From assembly GCA_023432465.1 (NCBI GenBank), contig JAEYUO010000117.1, positions 45,630 to 109,629 on the forward strand: a stretch of DNA of 64,000 bases, written 5' to 3'. Below, piece by piece: positions 16,625-25,341 of the stretch. The position numbers and the translations under genes were made by a program. The DNA comes from Planctomycetota bacterium (GTDB lineage: Bacteria; Planctomycetota; Phycisphaerae; Phycisphaerales; UBA1924). Under the pieces are notes generated by a model. The model had not been told where the DNA came from and ran no database searches. It worked only from the letters and a program-made list of their open reading frames with translations. The first letter of the stretch is position 1. Each line of letters begins with the position of its first letter.

Positions 16625-18292
16625 CTACTCCGCACTCCCCAGATACTCAATGCTGGCAGCGGTCGCATCATCGCTGGGCGGAGCGCCATCCGCGAAGCGT
16701 GCGATCGCCTTGAAGATCTCCACGATGTCGGCATCGCAGCCTCGACTCGGCGCGAGAGCCTGCTCCAGCCGTACATTTCCAAACGGCTCACCGGACGCGT
16801 TGCGCTCGTCGAGGATGCCATCGGAGTAGAGGATGATTCGGTCCGACGGTGCGAGACGAATGGTTGAGGAGTGGTATCGGGTCTCGGGGTCGATTCCCAC
16901 GGGGATGGCGGTTCCGCCCTGCGACGGATGGAGCGTCGCTCCGGTGCGATGGAACCAGTACCCGTGTCCGGCATCCACATACTCCACGGTGCCGTCGGGT
17001 GAGAATACTCCGAGCCAAAGCGAAACGAACCGCCCGCCCAACGATCGCTCGCCGAGATACCGGTTCAGCCCTGAGACCGCCTTCGCCGGGTCTCGCGTCG
17101 CCAGGATCTGTGCGTTGAGCTGAGATTGGGCCGCGGCCATGAGCATCGCGGATGCAGCCCCGTGCCCGGAGACATCGCCCAGGCAGATGGCGACGCGCCC
17201 GTCCCCGAGCGGGACGACATCGAACAGATCGCCCGCAACAAAGACACCAGGACGCATCTGCATGGCATACCCCAGGAATCCCTGGGCCGCCTGTGCCGGG
17301 GGCATGATGAACTGCTGGGCTTCGCGTGCCGCCGAGAGCTCCGCGGCAAGGGCGGACTGACGCCGTTCCAGTTCCATGCGCTTGAGGTTTGAGAGCGCGA
17401 GCCCGCAGGCGTTTGAGATCGCCTCGCAGAAGGATGCCGCCTCACCCTGCGCGCCGCCTTCGCCGTGCTGTGCATCGATGTACAGCAGCGCGACCAACTC
17501 GTTTCCAACGAAGACCGGTGCGCAAACGGCCCAGCGGATCGAAAACTCGCAGACGCTTTGAGCCTTGCCCTCCCCGCCCAGGGCTTGATCCTCGTGGAGG
17601 ATCGCCGTCTGTCCGCCGGAGGCCGCATGGATCAGCGTACGGCTGAACGTGAGCTCGGGGCTTCCGTCGGCGGACCGGGGACCGGTAAAGGCGACAATCC
17701 CGAGTTCGTCGCCAACACCCCCGGTCGGCCTCAGGACGGCCCCGCGAGAACTCCCGGCACCGGCGAGCGCCGCTTCCAGCGCGCTTCGCGCCAAGGAAGC
17801 CTCGTCGGGCGCGGAGGCCATCCGGGCCAGCCCCTCCATCAGCATCCGAAGCTGCCGGGCGCCCGCCGGCAGCGGCCGCTCGCCGACGCGCTCGATTCGC
17901 GCGGTCCTGCGGCTGTCGTCATCGATCGTTGCCGATGTGCTCGGACTCGAGAGACCGATCGCGACTCGAAATGACCACGGACCGATGCGAACAAGGTCGC
18001 CCGAAACCAGGGGGAGGGGAACGGAGGTGGAGAGTCTTTGCCCGTTGACCCACGTCCCGATGACCGAGCCCACATCCATGATGAACCACGCGCCATCGCG
18101 AAGGGAGAGCACGGCGTGGCGACGCGAAACGGCTTCGTTCAACAGGCAGATGTCGCATTCGATCGCGCGGCCGATCGTCATCTGCTTCGAGCCGGTGCTC
18201 GAATAGCTTCCGCCGTGTGGCCCGGCGAGGGTGTGAAGGGTGATGTCGGGTTCGCGCGTGAGCATTCGTCCGGCGGCGACCGCCGTGCGCAT
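16625..18292 (-). CDS. FHA-GAF-PP2C (SpoIIE/RsbU-type) phosphatase
   Basis: 555 residues from the ATG at 18292. An FHA domain at about 18-112 has GRAIECDICLLNEAVSRRHA and the following WVNG, which are the phosphothreonine-binding GR, SRRH and NG elements. A GAF-like domain spans about 150-320. A SpoIIE-type PP2C phosphatase at about 335-550 has VAGDLFDVVPLGDG, CLGDVSGHGAAS, YSDGILDERNASGEPFG and PPSDDATAASIEY, so the metal-binding Asp residues are present. Such proteins usually dephosphorylate partner proteins in response to a signal. The FHA domain suggests docking to a Thr-phosphorylated protein, and the kinase gene next to it is an obvious candidate. No membrane segment is visible. Confidence 0.92.
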   Translation of the reverse strand: MRTAVAAGRMLTREPDITLHTLAGPHGGSYSSTGSKQMTIGRAIECDICLLNEAVSRRHAVLSLRDGAWFIMDVGSVIGTWVNGQRLSTSVPLPLVSGDLVRIGPWSFRVAIGLSSPSTSATIDDDSRRTARIERVGERPLPAGARQLRMLMEGLARMASAPDEASLARSALEAALAGAGSSRGAVLRPTGGVGDELGIVAFTGPRSADGSPELTFSRTLIHAASGGQTAILHEDQALGGEGKAQSVCEFSIRWAVCAPVFVGNELVALLYIDAQHGEGGAQGEAASFCEAISNACGLALSNLKRMELERRQSALAAELSAAREAQQFIMPPAQAAQGFLGYAMQMRPGVFVAGDLFDVVPLGDGRVAICLGDVSGHGAASAMLMAAAQSQLNAQILATRDPAKAVSGLNRYLGERSLGGRFVSLWLGVFSPDGTVEYVDAGHGYWFHRTGATLHPSQGGTAIPVGIDPETRYHSSTIRLAPSDRIILYSDGILDERNASGEPFGNVRLEQALAPSRGCDADIVEIFKAIARFADGAPPSDDATAASIEYLGSAE

Positions 18293-18328
18293 CAGACTAC
18301 CGGGAAATCGAACTCCGTGCTGGCCGGT

Positions 18329-21300
18329 TCAGGTGGGGCAGCCCGCGAACCACGCGGCGAGGAAGGCGAAGATGTCCGACACTTCGATACCGCCCACACC
18401 ATCAAAGTTCGCGGCGGGTTCCATCGCAAACCACGCCGAGAGGAATCCGAAGATATCGGGGACATCTGCGGTGCCGTTGGCGTTCCAATCGGCCGGGCAC
18501 GGCGGGAGTTCGCATTCATCGGGCACGCCGCTCTCGTCTTCATCAAGGGAGTACCCGAGGGCGATGTCGCAACTGTCGATCCTGCCATTGTTGTTGCAGT
18601 CGGGCTCGAGCGGGGTGACAGGGACCGCGAAGGTGATGCTCAGCACCGGCCCGAGCGCGCCGCCATCGGCTTCCGATGACCAAAACTCCACAATCGGACC
18701 GGATGTTCCGACCGTCTCGACGATGTAGCCGTAGTTCAGCGAAGGGTTGGCCATCCAGAAGCGAAACGCGTCGGTGATCCCGCTGCCGGCAAACTCGATG
18801 CGGGACTCGACGTTTGTCATCGCGACTTCACCATCCGTCGATCCGGCGGCATCAACGAACGTTTGGCTGGGGTGATACTCCGCCGGGGAAGTACCGGTGC
18901 CGCCGAGCAATCGCGCGCCGGTGATCGTCCATGGAACCGTGTTGAAGCGTGCATGATTGTTCGTCACAGCGCCGGGACAACTGATGCAGTTGTCCCGCTC
19001 CGGGTCTCCCCAGGGCTTGAGCACGCGTCGGACCTCGAGCGTCGTTGGGGCTCCGAAGTCCGGAAGCACACTGAATCGGGCATCGAGGATCAGGTTGGGG
19101 TCACTGAGACCACAGTCGGCCGCGAGCACATCTGTGAAGCCAAAGCGAACAAACCCCTTGGTCTCCGGGACCGTGGTCGGATTGATAATCATCCGGTCGA
19201 GCGAGGTGTTCGCCTGGCCCTGACGGGGATCGAACGATGCATCGGACGCAACGCCGGGGAAAGTCTGGATTCCCGCATCACCGAAGGTCACGGTGATCGT
19301 TCCGTCCATCACAAAAGACTTGCGGTTGTCAAGGTCCTCAACGTCCAGAACGTTTGCCTGCGGCGCACCGAGCGCCTGCGCGAGATCGGCGATCGGACCC
19401 GGGATGAGTGTGTATGTGCTCGTGCACCCGCTGTACACCAGCGGAACGGTCAGCCGCACCCGGTTGCCAAGCTCGGCGTTGACCGTGGCCGCGGTGGGTT
19501 CAAAGACGCTTGTGCCGTCGGTCAGCGTGTAGTTCCCGGGGTCGGAAGCGGTGACAGGATCCACGGCCTCGCTGAACACAACCTCAACGGAGGTCATGCT
19601 GACCGGCAGCATGGCGACGACCCGCGGTGGCGTGCTGTCCGTCAGGGTGGTGATGTCGACCGCCGCAAGGTTTCCATCGAGTTCGTTCAGGAATGCCTCC
19701 AGGTCGCGCATCAGGGCGTGCGAGAGCTGACTCACGTTGCCATGCAAGTCTGGCTGCAGACCGCCCGTGTCGGTTGAGCGCAGGACGTCCCACATCTTCA
19801 GCCCGACCTGACGCGTGATCGCCGCGCCACTGATCGGCACGACCTGGCGGAACCCGCCCGAGTCCCACGATGAGACGAGGGAGGGCGTGTTGAAGGCGGG
19901 TCCCTCGAAGTCCGGCAGCGGTCTGAACCCACCCACATTGTGAAACGCGAAGTCGGTGTACGCCGGCGCGGGGTGACAGGTGATGCATCCCGTGGCCAGC
20001 GGCCCCTCCGTGAGCTGATACAGCATCGCGCCACGGATCGCCGCCTCCGTGAGGGTGCCATCGGTGTTTCGATGCGGGCTTCGCATCAGCGGAGGAAGAC
20101 TGAGGACAAACGCGGCCATCGCATCGAGCTCGGGACTCAAGCCCGCGTTCGGCGCCCCGAGCGGATCGTTCGGGAGCCCGAGGAATCCCGACCCCAGCAT
20201 GAAGTTGCCGCTGAACGTGAACTCGAAGTCCTGGACTTCATCGCGGTCCCCGGATCGATGGAGCTGGCCGCGGCCGTTGGCCTGCGGAGCCATCGAGATC
20301 GATTGCCCCCGCATGGTGAGCGTCTTGCGGCGACCGGCGTTGAGCGTCGAGAAGTCCCACACAAAGCCGTCGGTCTCTCCGCCGGGGTGGCACGATGCGC
20401 AGGAGACTTTCTGATTACTGCTGATGCGAAAATCGTTGCTCGAGTTGAAGATCTTCGCGCCGAGCAGAATGTCCGCATCCAGGGGCTCTTGCGACGCCAC
20501 AGCCGCAACGCGGGCGATCTCCGTCCATGTTTGTGCGTCCAGGATCGAAACGTCACGAGAGAGGTAGTTCAGCACGTAGACGCGGTCGGCTACGGGCGAC
20601 CATGCCAGACCGATGGGATTGTCGCCGACGGGCAGTTCCTGGAGCGGCGGCGCATTGAACGGTTTGGCGATGCCTGTGGAGCTGGGCACAACCAGCACAT
20701 CGTTGCTGTGCGCCATCGAGATCAGCGCAACCGAGCCGTCGCTGTTGAAGGCGATGTCGGATGGACCCGCGACGCCGGCATTCCAGCCATCGCCCAGGAG
20801 CTGGCTGGTCTGGCTGTGGGCGATCACAGCGCTGAACACGACTCGGTTGTTCAGATCAAACTCGAGGGAAGCGAGATCGTGCTTGAGCACGGCCGCCTGG
20901 ATCACCGTATCCGAACTGAAGGGGTTCGCTCGGAAGTTGTGCAACTGCATCGGAATCCACAGTTCGCTGGTCGTGGGACGAACAGCGATCTGCGAGGTGG
21001 GGAAGATCCACCCGCCCTCGGGAACGCGAGGGTCCTCGCTGGGAATTTGAAATCCGAACTTCGGATCGATCGAGCGGATCCGGTGCACCGTGCCCATGGT
21101 CAGGGTGTCCGTGTCGATGACACTGACATAGCCGTGATCGCCGTCGTTGAACTGGTGCGCGACGGAGGCGGTGGTCGCCCCCGTAAACGTGATGGACAGA
21201 GGCTTGGCCGCCATGTTCTCGAACGACTTGAGGACCGTGCGAGTCGTCGCGTCCACGATGGAGACCGTGTCGGATCGATACATCGCGATGAGCGCGGAAT

Positions 21301-21715
21301 CGCCGGATGGAGGGAAGGCGATCGCCACCGGCCCGCTCCCATAGGGCAGACTGATCGTGGCCGTCTCCATGCCTGTCGCCGCGTCGATCACAAAGACCCG
21401 GTCGGAATCCTGAGCGGCGACCCAGATCTCGCTCCCGCCGGGCCTGATCGCCAGAGCCCGCGGGTTGTGCGGCCCGCCGGTCGCCGGCAGCGCAAACTCC
21501 AGAATGCTGTTGTCGGCGGTCGCCAAACGCGAGATGCTGTTGTGATCCGGGTTGACGAACCAGACGAACGCGCCGTCGGCCGTGGCATGGATCGGGCCGC
21601 TCTTATGCAGGATCGCGCCATCGCCGCGCGCAATACCGCCAAGGGCCAGCACCGCCGCCACGCCGAAGCCAAAATATCGCCCCACGATCGGTTGAGATCC
21701 CATCCCTATCCTCAT
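18329..21715 (-). CDS. Secreted beta-propeller / dihaem cytochrome with dockerin-like tail
   Basis: 1128 residues from the ATG at 21715 (GGAGG four bases upstream). A signal peptide (GRYFGFGVAAVLALGGIARG) is followed by a YVTN-type propeller at about 40-410 with repeats such as SDRVFVIDAATGMETATISL. A cytochrome-peroxidase/MauG-like region then has two haem sites, CASCH near 438 and CITCH near 576, and AFHNVGGFRPLPDFEGPAFN. An Ig-like domain follows (SMTSVEVVFSEAVDPVTASD). The C-terminal ~90 residues contain Asp/Asn-rich loops (CNNNGRIDSCDIALGYS, DWNANGTADVPDIFGFLSAW and a second copy FDGVGGIEVSDIFAFLAAWF), a GC-type dockerin-like tail seen in Phycisphaerae. It is probably an extracellular redox protein. 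Its substrate is unknown. Confidence 0.88.
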   Translation of the reverse strand: MRIGMGSQPIVGRYFGFGVAAVLALGGIARGDGAILHKSGPIHATADGAFVWFVNPDHNSISRLATADNSILEFALPATGGPHNPRALAIRPGGSEIWVAAQDSDRVFVIDAATGMETATISLPYGSGPVAIAFPPSGDSALIAMYRSDTVSIVDATTRTVLKSFENMAAKPLSITFTGATTASVAHQFNDGDHGYVSVIDTDTLTMGTVHRIRSIDPKFGFQIPSEDPRVPEGGWIFPTSQIAVRPTTSELWIPMQLHNFRANPFSSDTVIQAAVLKHDLASLEFDLNNRVVFSAVIAHSQTSQLLGDGWNAGVAGPSDIAFNSDGSVALISMAHSNDVLVVPSSTGIAKPFNAPPLQELPVGDNPIGLAWSPVADRVYVLNYLSRDVSILDAQTWTEIARVAAVASQEPLDADILLGAKIFNSSNDFRISSNQKVSCASCHPGGETDGFVWDFSTLNAGRRKTLTMRGQSISMAPQANGRGQLHRSGDRDEVQDFEFTFSGNFMLGSGFLGLPNDPLGAPNAGLSPELDAMAAFVLSLPPLMRSPHRNTDGTLTEAAIRGAMLYQLTEGPLATGCITCHPAPAYTDFAFHNVGGFRPLPDFEGPAFNTPSLVSSWDSGGFRQVVPISGAAITRQVGLKMWDVLRSTDTGGLQPDLHGNVSQLSHALMRDLEAFLNELDGNLAAVDITTLTDSTPPRVVAMLPVSMTSVEVVFSEAVDPVTASDPGNYTLTDGTSVFEPTAATVNAELGNRVRLTVPLVYSGCTSTYTLIPGPIADLAQALGAPQANVLDVEDLDNRKSFVMDGTITVTFGDAGIQTFPGVASDASFDPRQGQANTSLDRMIINPTTVPETKGFVRFGFTDVLAADCGLSDPNLILDARFSVLPDFGAPTTLEVRRVLKPWGDPERDNCISCPGAVTNNHARFNTVPWTITGARLLGGTGTSPAEYHPSQTFVDAAGSTDGEVAMTNVESRIEFAGSGITDAFRFWMANPSLNYGYIVETVGTSGPIVEFWSSEADGGALGPVLSITFAVPVTPLEPDCNNNGRIDSCDIALGYSLDEDESGVPDECELPPCPADWNANGTADVPDIFGFLSAWFAMEPAANFDGVGGIEVSDIFAFLAAWFAGCPT

Positions 21716-21875
21716 TATGCCTCCGAAGAGCACGGACCCTCTTCGTGCGTTCCGGCTTCACGGGAAACTCAGGCGCCCTGCACCGACAGCGTCAGAGCGG
21801 TGGCTCCCGGATCGCAGAAAGAAGCAGAACGTAGCCTACCCCATGATCCGGCAAAGACGAAGAGGTTCCAGAAAC

Positions 21876-21887
21876 GATTCGTGAATC
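21876..21887. repeat. Short inverted repeat in the divergent intergenic region
   Basis: GATTC-GT-GAATC, perfect five-base arms, 17 bases before the longer palindrome at 21904. It may be part of the same regulatory region or chance. Confidence 0.25.
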
Positions 21888-21903
21888 CGAATACGATCAG
21901 AAT

Positions 21904-21921
21904 GCGAACATTCTTGTTCGC
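21904..21921. promoter_or_regulatory. Perfect 18-bp inverted repeat GCGAACA-N4-TGTTCGC
   Basis: Seven-base perfect arms with a TTCT centre lie between the divergent cytochrome gene and moxR, 50 bases before the moxR ATG. The GAAC...GTTC core recalls LexA operators of some phyla, but the core spacing is six bases rather than four. It has no T-tract and is better read as a DNA-binding site than a terminator. Confidence 0.5.
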
Positions 21922-21971
21922 TTGGTCCCGTCAGCCGCGTCATATCGTCGGTGGGTCCGCAGGAGGGTTTG

Positions 21972-23051
21972 ATGACAGAAGCACGTGAGTCTGCTCCCCG
22001 GCCCCAGGAGTCGTTGATGGACGATGCAACCGCCGAGATTGCCCGGTTTCGGACCGACTATCTCGCGGTTCGCGAGCAGGTCCTTCGGGTCATCGTCGGA
22101 CACGAGGATGTCGTCGACGGGGTCCTCACCTGCCTGTTCTGCGATGGCCACGCGCTCCTTGAGGGAGTTCCCGGGCTGGGCAAGACGCTGTTGATTCGCA
22201 CGCTTGCGCGCGCCCTGCAACTGACGTTCTCACGCGTCCAGTTCACCCCGGACCTCATGCCCGCGGATATCTCCGGAACGACGGTGGTGATGGAGTCGGA
22301 GCAAGGCTCCACAGCGCCATCGCGGCAGTTTGTGTTTCAGCCCGGCCCGGTGTTCGCACAGATCGTCCTCGCCGACGAGATCAACCGCGCGACGCCCAAG
22401 ACCCAGTCCGCGATGCTCGAAGCGATGCAGGAGCGCAGCGTCACTGTGGGAGGTGTCACACACGCGCTCCCGAAGCCGTTCCTGGTCATGGCAACGCAGA
22501 ATCCGATCGAGCAGGAGGGCACGTACCCGCTCCCGGAGGCGCAGCTGGACCGGTTTTTCTTCAAGCTCCTCGTGAGCTTCGGCGGCAGGAGCGAGCTTGC
22601 GGAGATTCTCAACCGCACCACCTCAGGCCGATCGGAGGATGTGCTCCCCGTGCTCACCGCCGAGCAGATCACCGCCCACCAGCGACTGGTTCAGCGTGCG
22701 GTGATCGCACCGCCCGTTCAGGACTATGCGGTGCGTGTAGTGCTCGCGACCCACCCGCGCGGGCGCGCCGGCTCAGGCACGCTGCAGGAATCGTTCTCGA
22801 CTCCCCTGGTGGATCGCTATGTGCGACTTGGCGCCTCGCCCCGGGCCGCGCAGGCAATCGTTCTCGCGGCCAAGTGCCGGGCGCTTCTCGATGGCCGGGC
22901 GGCCGCATCGATCCACGATGTGCAGCAGATGGCACGCCCAGCGCTTCGTCACCGCCTCATTCTCAACTTCGAAGCCCAGGCGGAGGGCGTGTCGGCCGAC
23001 GCTCTCATTGAGAACATTCTCGCGACGCTCCCCACGCGATCAGACACCTGA
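21972..23051 (+). CDS. MoxR-family AAA+ ATPase
   Basis: 359 residues from the ATG at 21972, preceded by AGGAGG. It has Walker A LLEGVPGLGKTLLIRTLA, the MoxR segment QFTPDLMPADISG, Walker B IVLADEINRATPKTQSAML, sensor 1 MATQNPIEQEGTYPLPEAQL and the arginine-finger region. MoxR ATPases act as chaperones for assembly or activation of partner complexes. The partners are usually DUF58 and von Willebrand factor A proteins encoded just downstream. Here the next gene is on the opposite strand, so no such partner is linked on this side and the client is unknown. Confidence 0.95.
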   Translation: MTEARESAPRPQESLMDDATAEIARFRTDYLAVREQVLRVIVGHEDVVDGVLTCLFCDGHALLEGVPGLGKTLLIRTLARALQLTFSRVQFTPDLMPADISGTTVVMESEQGSTAPSRQFVFQPGPVFAQIVLADEINRATPKTQSAMLEAMQERSVTVGGVTHALPKPFLVMATQNPIEQEGTYPLPEAQLDRFFFKLLVSFGGRSELAEILNRTTSGRSEDVLPVLTAEQITAHQRLVQRAVIAPPVQDYAVRVVLATHPRGRAGSGTLQESFSTPLVDRYVRLGASPRAAQAIVLAAKCRALLDGRAAASIHDVQQMARPALRHRLILNFEAQAEGVSADALIENILATLPTRSDT

Positions 23052-23060
23052 GTGCGGCCC

Positions 23061-24905
23061 TCACCGCGACTTGCCGGGGAAGCCATCCCACGCGCCGAGT
23101 TCGATCGCCGCATGCGGCGGACGGTCCTCCCACGGGAACACCGGCCGCGGCCACGAAGACCGCATGCCCGTGGGGTCTGTTCGAGTGATGCCCAAACGAA
23201 TCCAGTGACCGTCCGCGAGCACACTCTCGGGGAGCGGAACCCACGCACTCCACCCGCCGTCTGCCTGTTCGACGGCCGCGAGGCTGCTCTCGCCGCGAGA
23301 AGTCACGACCTGGCCATCGGCGAAAGCTCGTAGTGTGACCTCACCACCCTTGCCGGCGAGATGGATCAGAACCTCATCCGTCCATTCACCCGCGGAAGCA
23401 GGCGGGACGCGGCACTCCACATACAAGAGCCATCGGCGCCGTGTCGCGGGCGACTCGCCCGAGCCCGCGATGTCCTGCGTAAGCAGCATCGCGGCGGTCT
23501 TTCGCAGATCATCGCTGACTGGTTGGCCGAGCCCTGCCGGCGTGGGACCGGTGCGGGTGCTGCCGGAATCGGTGCACGCTTCCAGCCAGGTTCCCATCGT
23601 CCAGTCGTGGAAGAACGGGGCGAGCGATAGACCCGGCGGACGAGCGGGCAGCGCGCGATGAACGACCGACCGTCGCGCTGTCCAGTCTCCCAATCCCACG
23701 ATCAAGCCGGCATCGCCCCCAAGCCCGGGGTCTGCGCCAACCAGCGTTGTCTCGACCACAGCGGGATTCAGCGACACGATCTCCTCTGGCCGCGAGGCGG
23801 CGGGGCGGCTGATCATCATCGCCGTCGGGCCGGACCGGGGATTCAGTATCAGGCCTGCGACTCGGGCCGCGGTGACGCCCGAGGCAAAGTCAACAAGCGC
23901 CGCATCGTCCGCGACCCACGCGGCATGCCGTGGCAGCGCATGCAGCCAGTCGCGAACACGCCGAGATCGAGCCTGCGCGGAGACGGAGGGCGAAAGCAGA
24001 TCCCGGAGGAGGCGTCCGAGAGAGCCGTCATCGACAGGCCACGCGGGTACCCGGGCAGAGCCGAACTCCGTCAGCAGTCCGAGTCGGTCCCGGAACTCCC
24101 CGGCAAGGGCGGCATCCGCCGCGCCCAGACGATCCAAAGCCTCACTCCATTCAGACTCGATCTGTTCCGCAAGCGACTCAAGCGTCTTGTCGCCGAATTC
24201 ATCGCGAGCCGGCCCGGGTGCGACCAGGGGTTCGCCCGCGGCCATCCGGGCCCGCCAGCGGTCATAGGGGGACCGGCGTGCCGAGTCGAGACAGGCCTCG
24301 GCCCAACCCGTGATTGCTCCTCGATCCCGTGGCGGCGTGTCGAACGGCACGCGTCGGAGCCAGCCGGTCGCGATGCGGCGTCCGTCGAGCACAAGCTGTT
24401 GCCCCTCTACTTCAGGGGGAATATCTATCGCAAGGTACCATTGCCCCTCATGCAGGGGGGCTTCTCGGCGAATCGCCGCGCTGGCCGAGAGTGCCTCCCA
24501 CGAGGCTCCGGCATTCATCCATGTCGCCGCTCGAAACGCGACAAGCGCGGCACCGATCGTCTGCCGAGCCTTCGGAGCGTTCTCTCCCGGCCCGTTCCGC
24601 ACGCCCGGTCCAACCCACCAAAGGGGGGCATACAGAACCGCGCCACCGCTCATTCGCGCGAGCACCAGCCCTTCGCGAATCTGCGCCTGTGACGGATCGA
24701 ACGGCACGACCAGTTGGGCGCCGGAACGGGCCCAAACCTCGATCTGACCGGCGTTCCGCTCGTCCGGGGCGGAGACGGGTTGGGTCGAATCGACCCGCTC
24801 GGTGTTGGCCGAGCCGCTCGCCGCGAACAGCGCCATCGAAAGTAGCGCGATGAGAAGCAGGAGGGGTGAGCGCCGAAAGTCACGCCCCGGGGTCTCCGAT
24901 AACAC
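23061..24905 (-). CDS. Secreted protein of unknown function
   Basis: I do not recognise this family. The frame could start at GTG 24974, but that overlaps the divergent gene at 24949. GTG 24905 gives a shorter protein of 614 residues with a normal signal peptide (RRSPLLLLIALLSMALFAAS). The body has no motif I can name. It contains ALYAPLWWVGPGVR-like hydrophobic Trp-rich segments, a Trp/Arg-rich middle and a C-terminal beta-rich part (GEVTLRAFADGQVVTSRG, WIRLGITRTDPTGM). The last part resembles a carbohydrate-binding or discoidin-like sandwich and ends in WEDRPPHAAIELGAWDGF. It converges on moxR with 9 bases between stops. The start is uncertain. Confidence 0.65.
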   Translation of the reverse strand: MLSETPGRDFRRSPLLLLIALLSMALFAASGSANTERVDSTQPVSAPDERNAGQIEVWARSGAQLVVPFDPSQAQIREGLVLARMSGGAVLYAPLWWVGPGVRNGPGENAPKARQTIGAALVAFRAATWMNAGASWEALSASAAIRREAPLHEGQWYLAIDIPPEVEGQQLVLDGRRIATGWLRRVPFDTPPRDRGAITGWAEACLDSARRSPYDRWRARMAAGEPLVAPGPARDEFGDKTLESLAEQIESEWSEALDRLGAADAALAGEFRDRLGLLTEFGSARVPAWPVDDGSLGRLLRDLLSPSVSAQARSRRVRDWLHALPRHAAWVADDAALVDFASGVTAARVAGLILNPRSGPTAMMISRPAASRPEEIVSLNPAVVETTLVGADPGLGGDAGLIVGLGDWTARRSVVHRALPARPPGLSLAPFFHDWTMGTWLEACTDSGSTRTGPTPAGLGQPVSDDLRKTAAMLLTQDIAGSGESPATRRRWLLYVECRVPPASAGEWTDEVLIHLAGKGGEVTLRAFADGQVVTSRGESSLAAVEQADGGWSAWVPLPESVLADGHWIRLGITRTDPTGMRSSWPRPVFPWEDRPPHAAIELGAWDGFPGKSR

Positions 24906-24948
24906 CCGGGGTGGGTTGCACGGCTGCTGAAACACCGGGAGGCACGAG

Positions 24949-25257
24949 ATGGTGCTTTGTGAGTCGGATTGCACGCATGTGTTCCGTGTCTACCTGCCCC
25001 AGGCCACGACTGTTGAACTGGTTGGGGCGTTCAGCAACTGGCGTGAGAGCCCCATCGCACTCGTGCGCGAGCATAGCGGATGGTGGTCTGTACGGCTGGA
25101 ACTCCCTCCGGGTGACCACGAGTTTTCATATCTCGTCGATGGCTCCACGTGGCTCCCCGACTACGCGGCATCCGGCGTCCGGCGGAACGGCTTTGGCGGC
25201 TGGGTGAGCCAGGTTGTTGTACCGGCCCAGCGCCGCCCAGCCGCACGCGCGGCCTGA
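24949..25257 (+). CDS. Stand-alone AMPK-beta/CBM48-like glycogen-recognition protein
   Basis: 102 residues from the ATG at 24949. The sequence reads THVFRVYLPQATTVELVGAF, then SNWRESPIAL, GWWSVRLELPPGDHEFSYLV and DGSTWLPD. These are the ordered elements of the CBM48/AMPK1_CBM fold: the V-x-L-x-G-x-F-x-x-W start, the GxW...L.L..G.YEF.YxVDG core and the final WxxD. There is no signal peptide and no catalytic domain. Binding to glycogen or another alpha-glucan, or serving as an adaptor, is inferred from the family. It converges with the glutamate dehydrogenase gene, sharing a terminator region. Confidence 0.85.
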   Translation: MVLCESDCTHVFRVYLPQATTVELVGAFSNWRESPIALVREHSGWWSVRLELPPGDHEFSYLVDGSTWLPDYAASGVRRNGFGGWVSQVVVPAQRRPAARAA

Positions 25258-25280
25258 CCTGCTCTGGGACTGGCCGCCGG

Positions 25281-25312
25281 AATGAAAACGGGCCGGCGAG
25301 GTGCCGGCCCGT
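25281..25312 (-). terminator. Rho-independent terminator of the glutamate dehydrogenase gene
   Basis: A perfect ten-base-pair stem (25288-25297 with 25303-25312, ACGGGCCGGC/GCCGGCCCGT) has a five-base loop. On the minus strand it is followed by TTTTCATT. It lies 30 bases after the dehydrogenase stop. Confidence 0.85.
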
Positions 25313-25341
25313 CGGGAAACCAATGAATCGGCCCCGTAGAT

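Noticed and set aside
19940..21988. 682-codon plus-strand frame opposite the dockerin-tailed cytochrome
   Set aside because: Very Arg/Glu/Asp-rich with no domain. It overlaps the true gene and its promoter.
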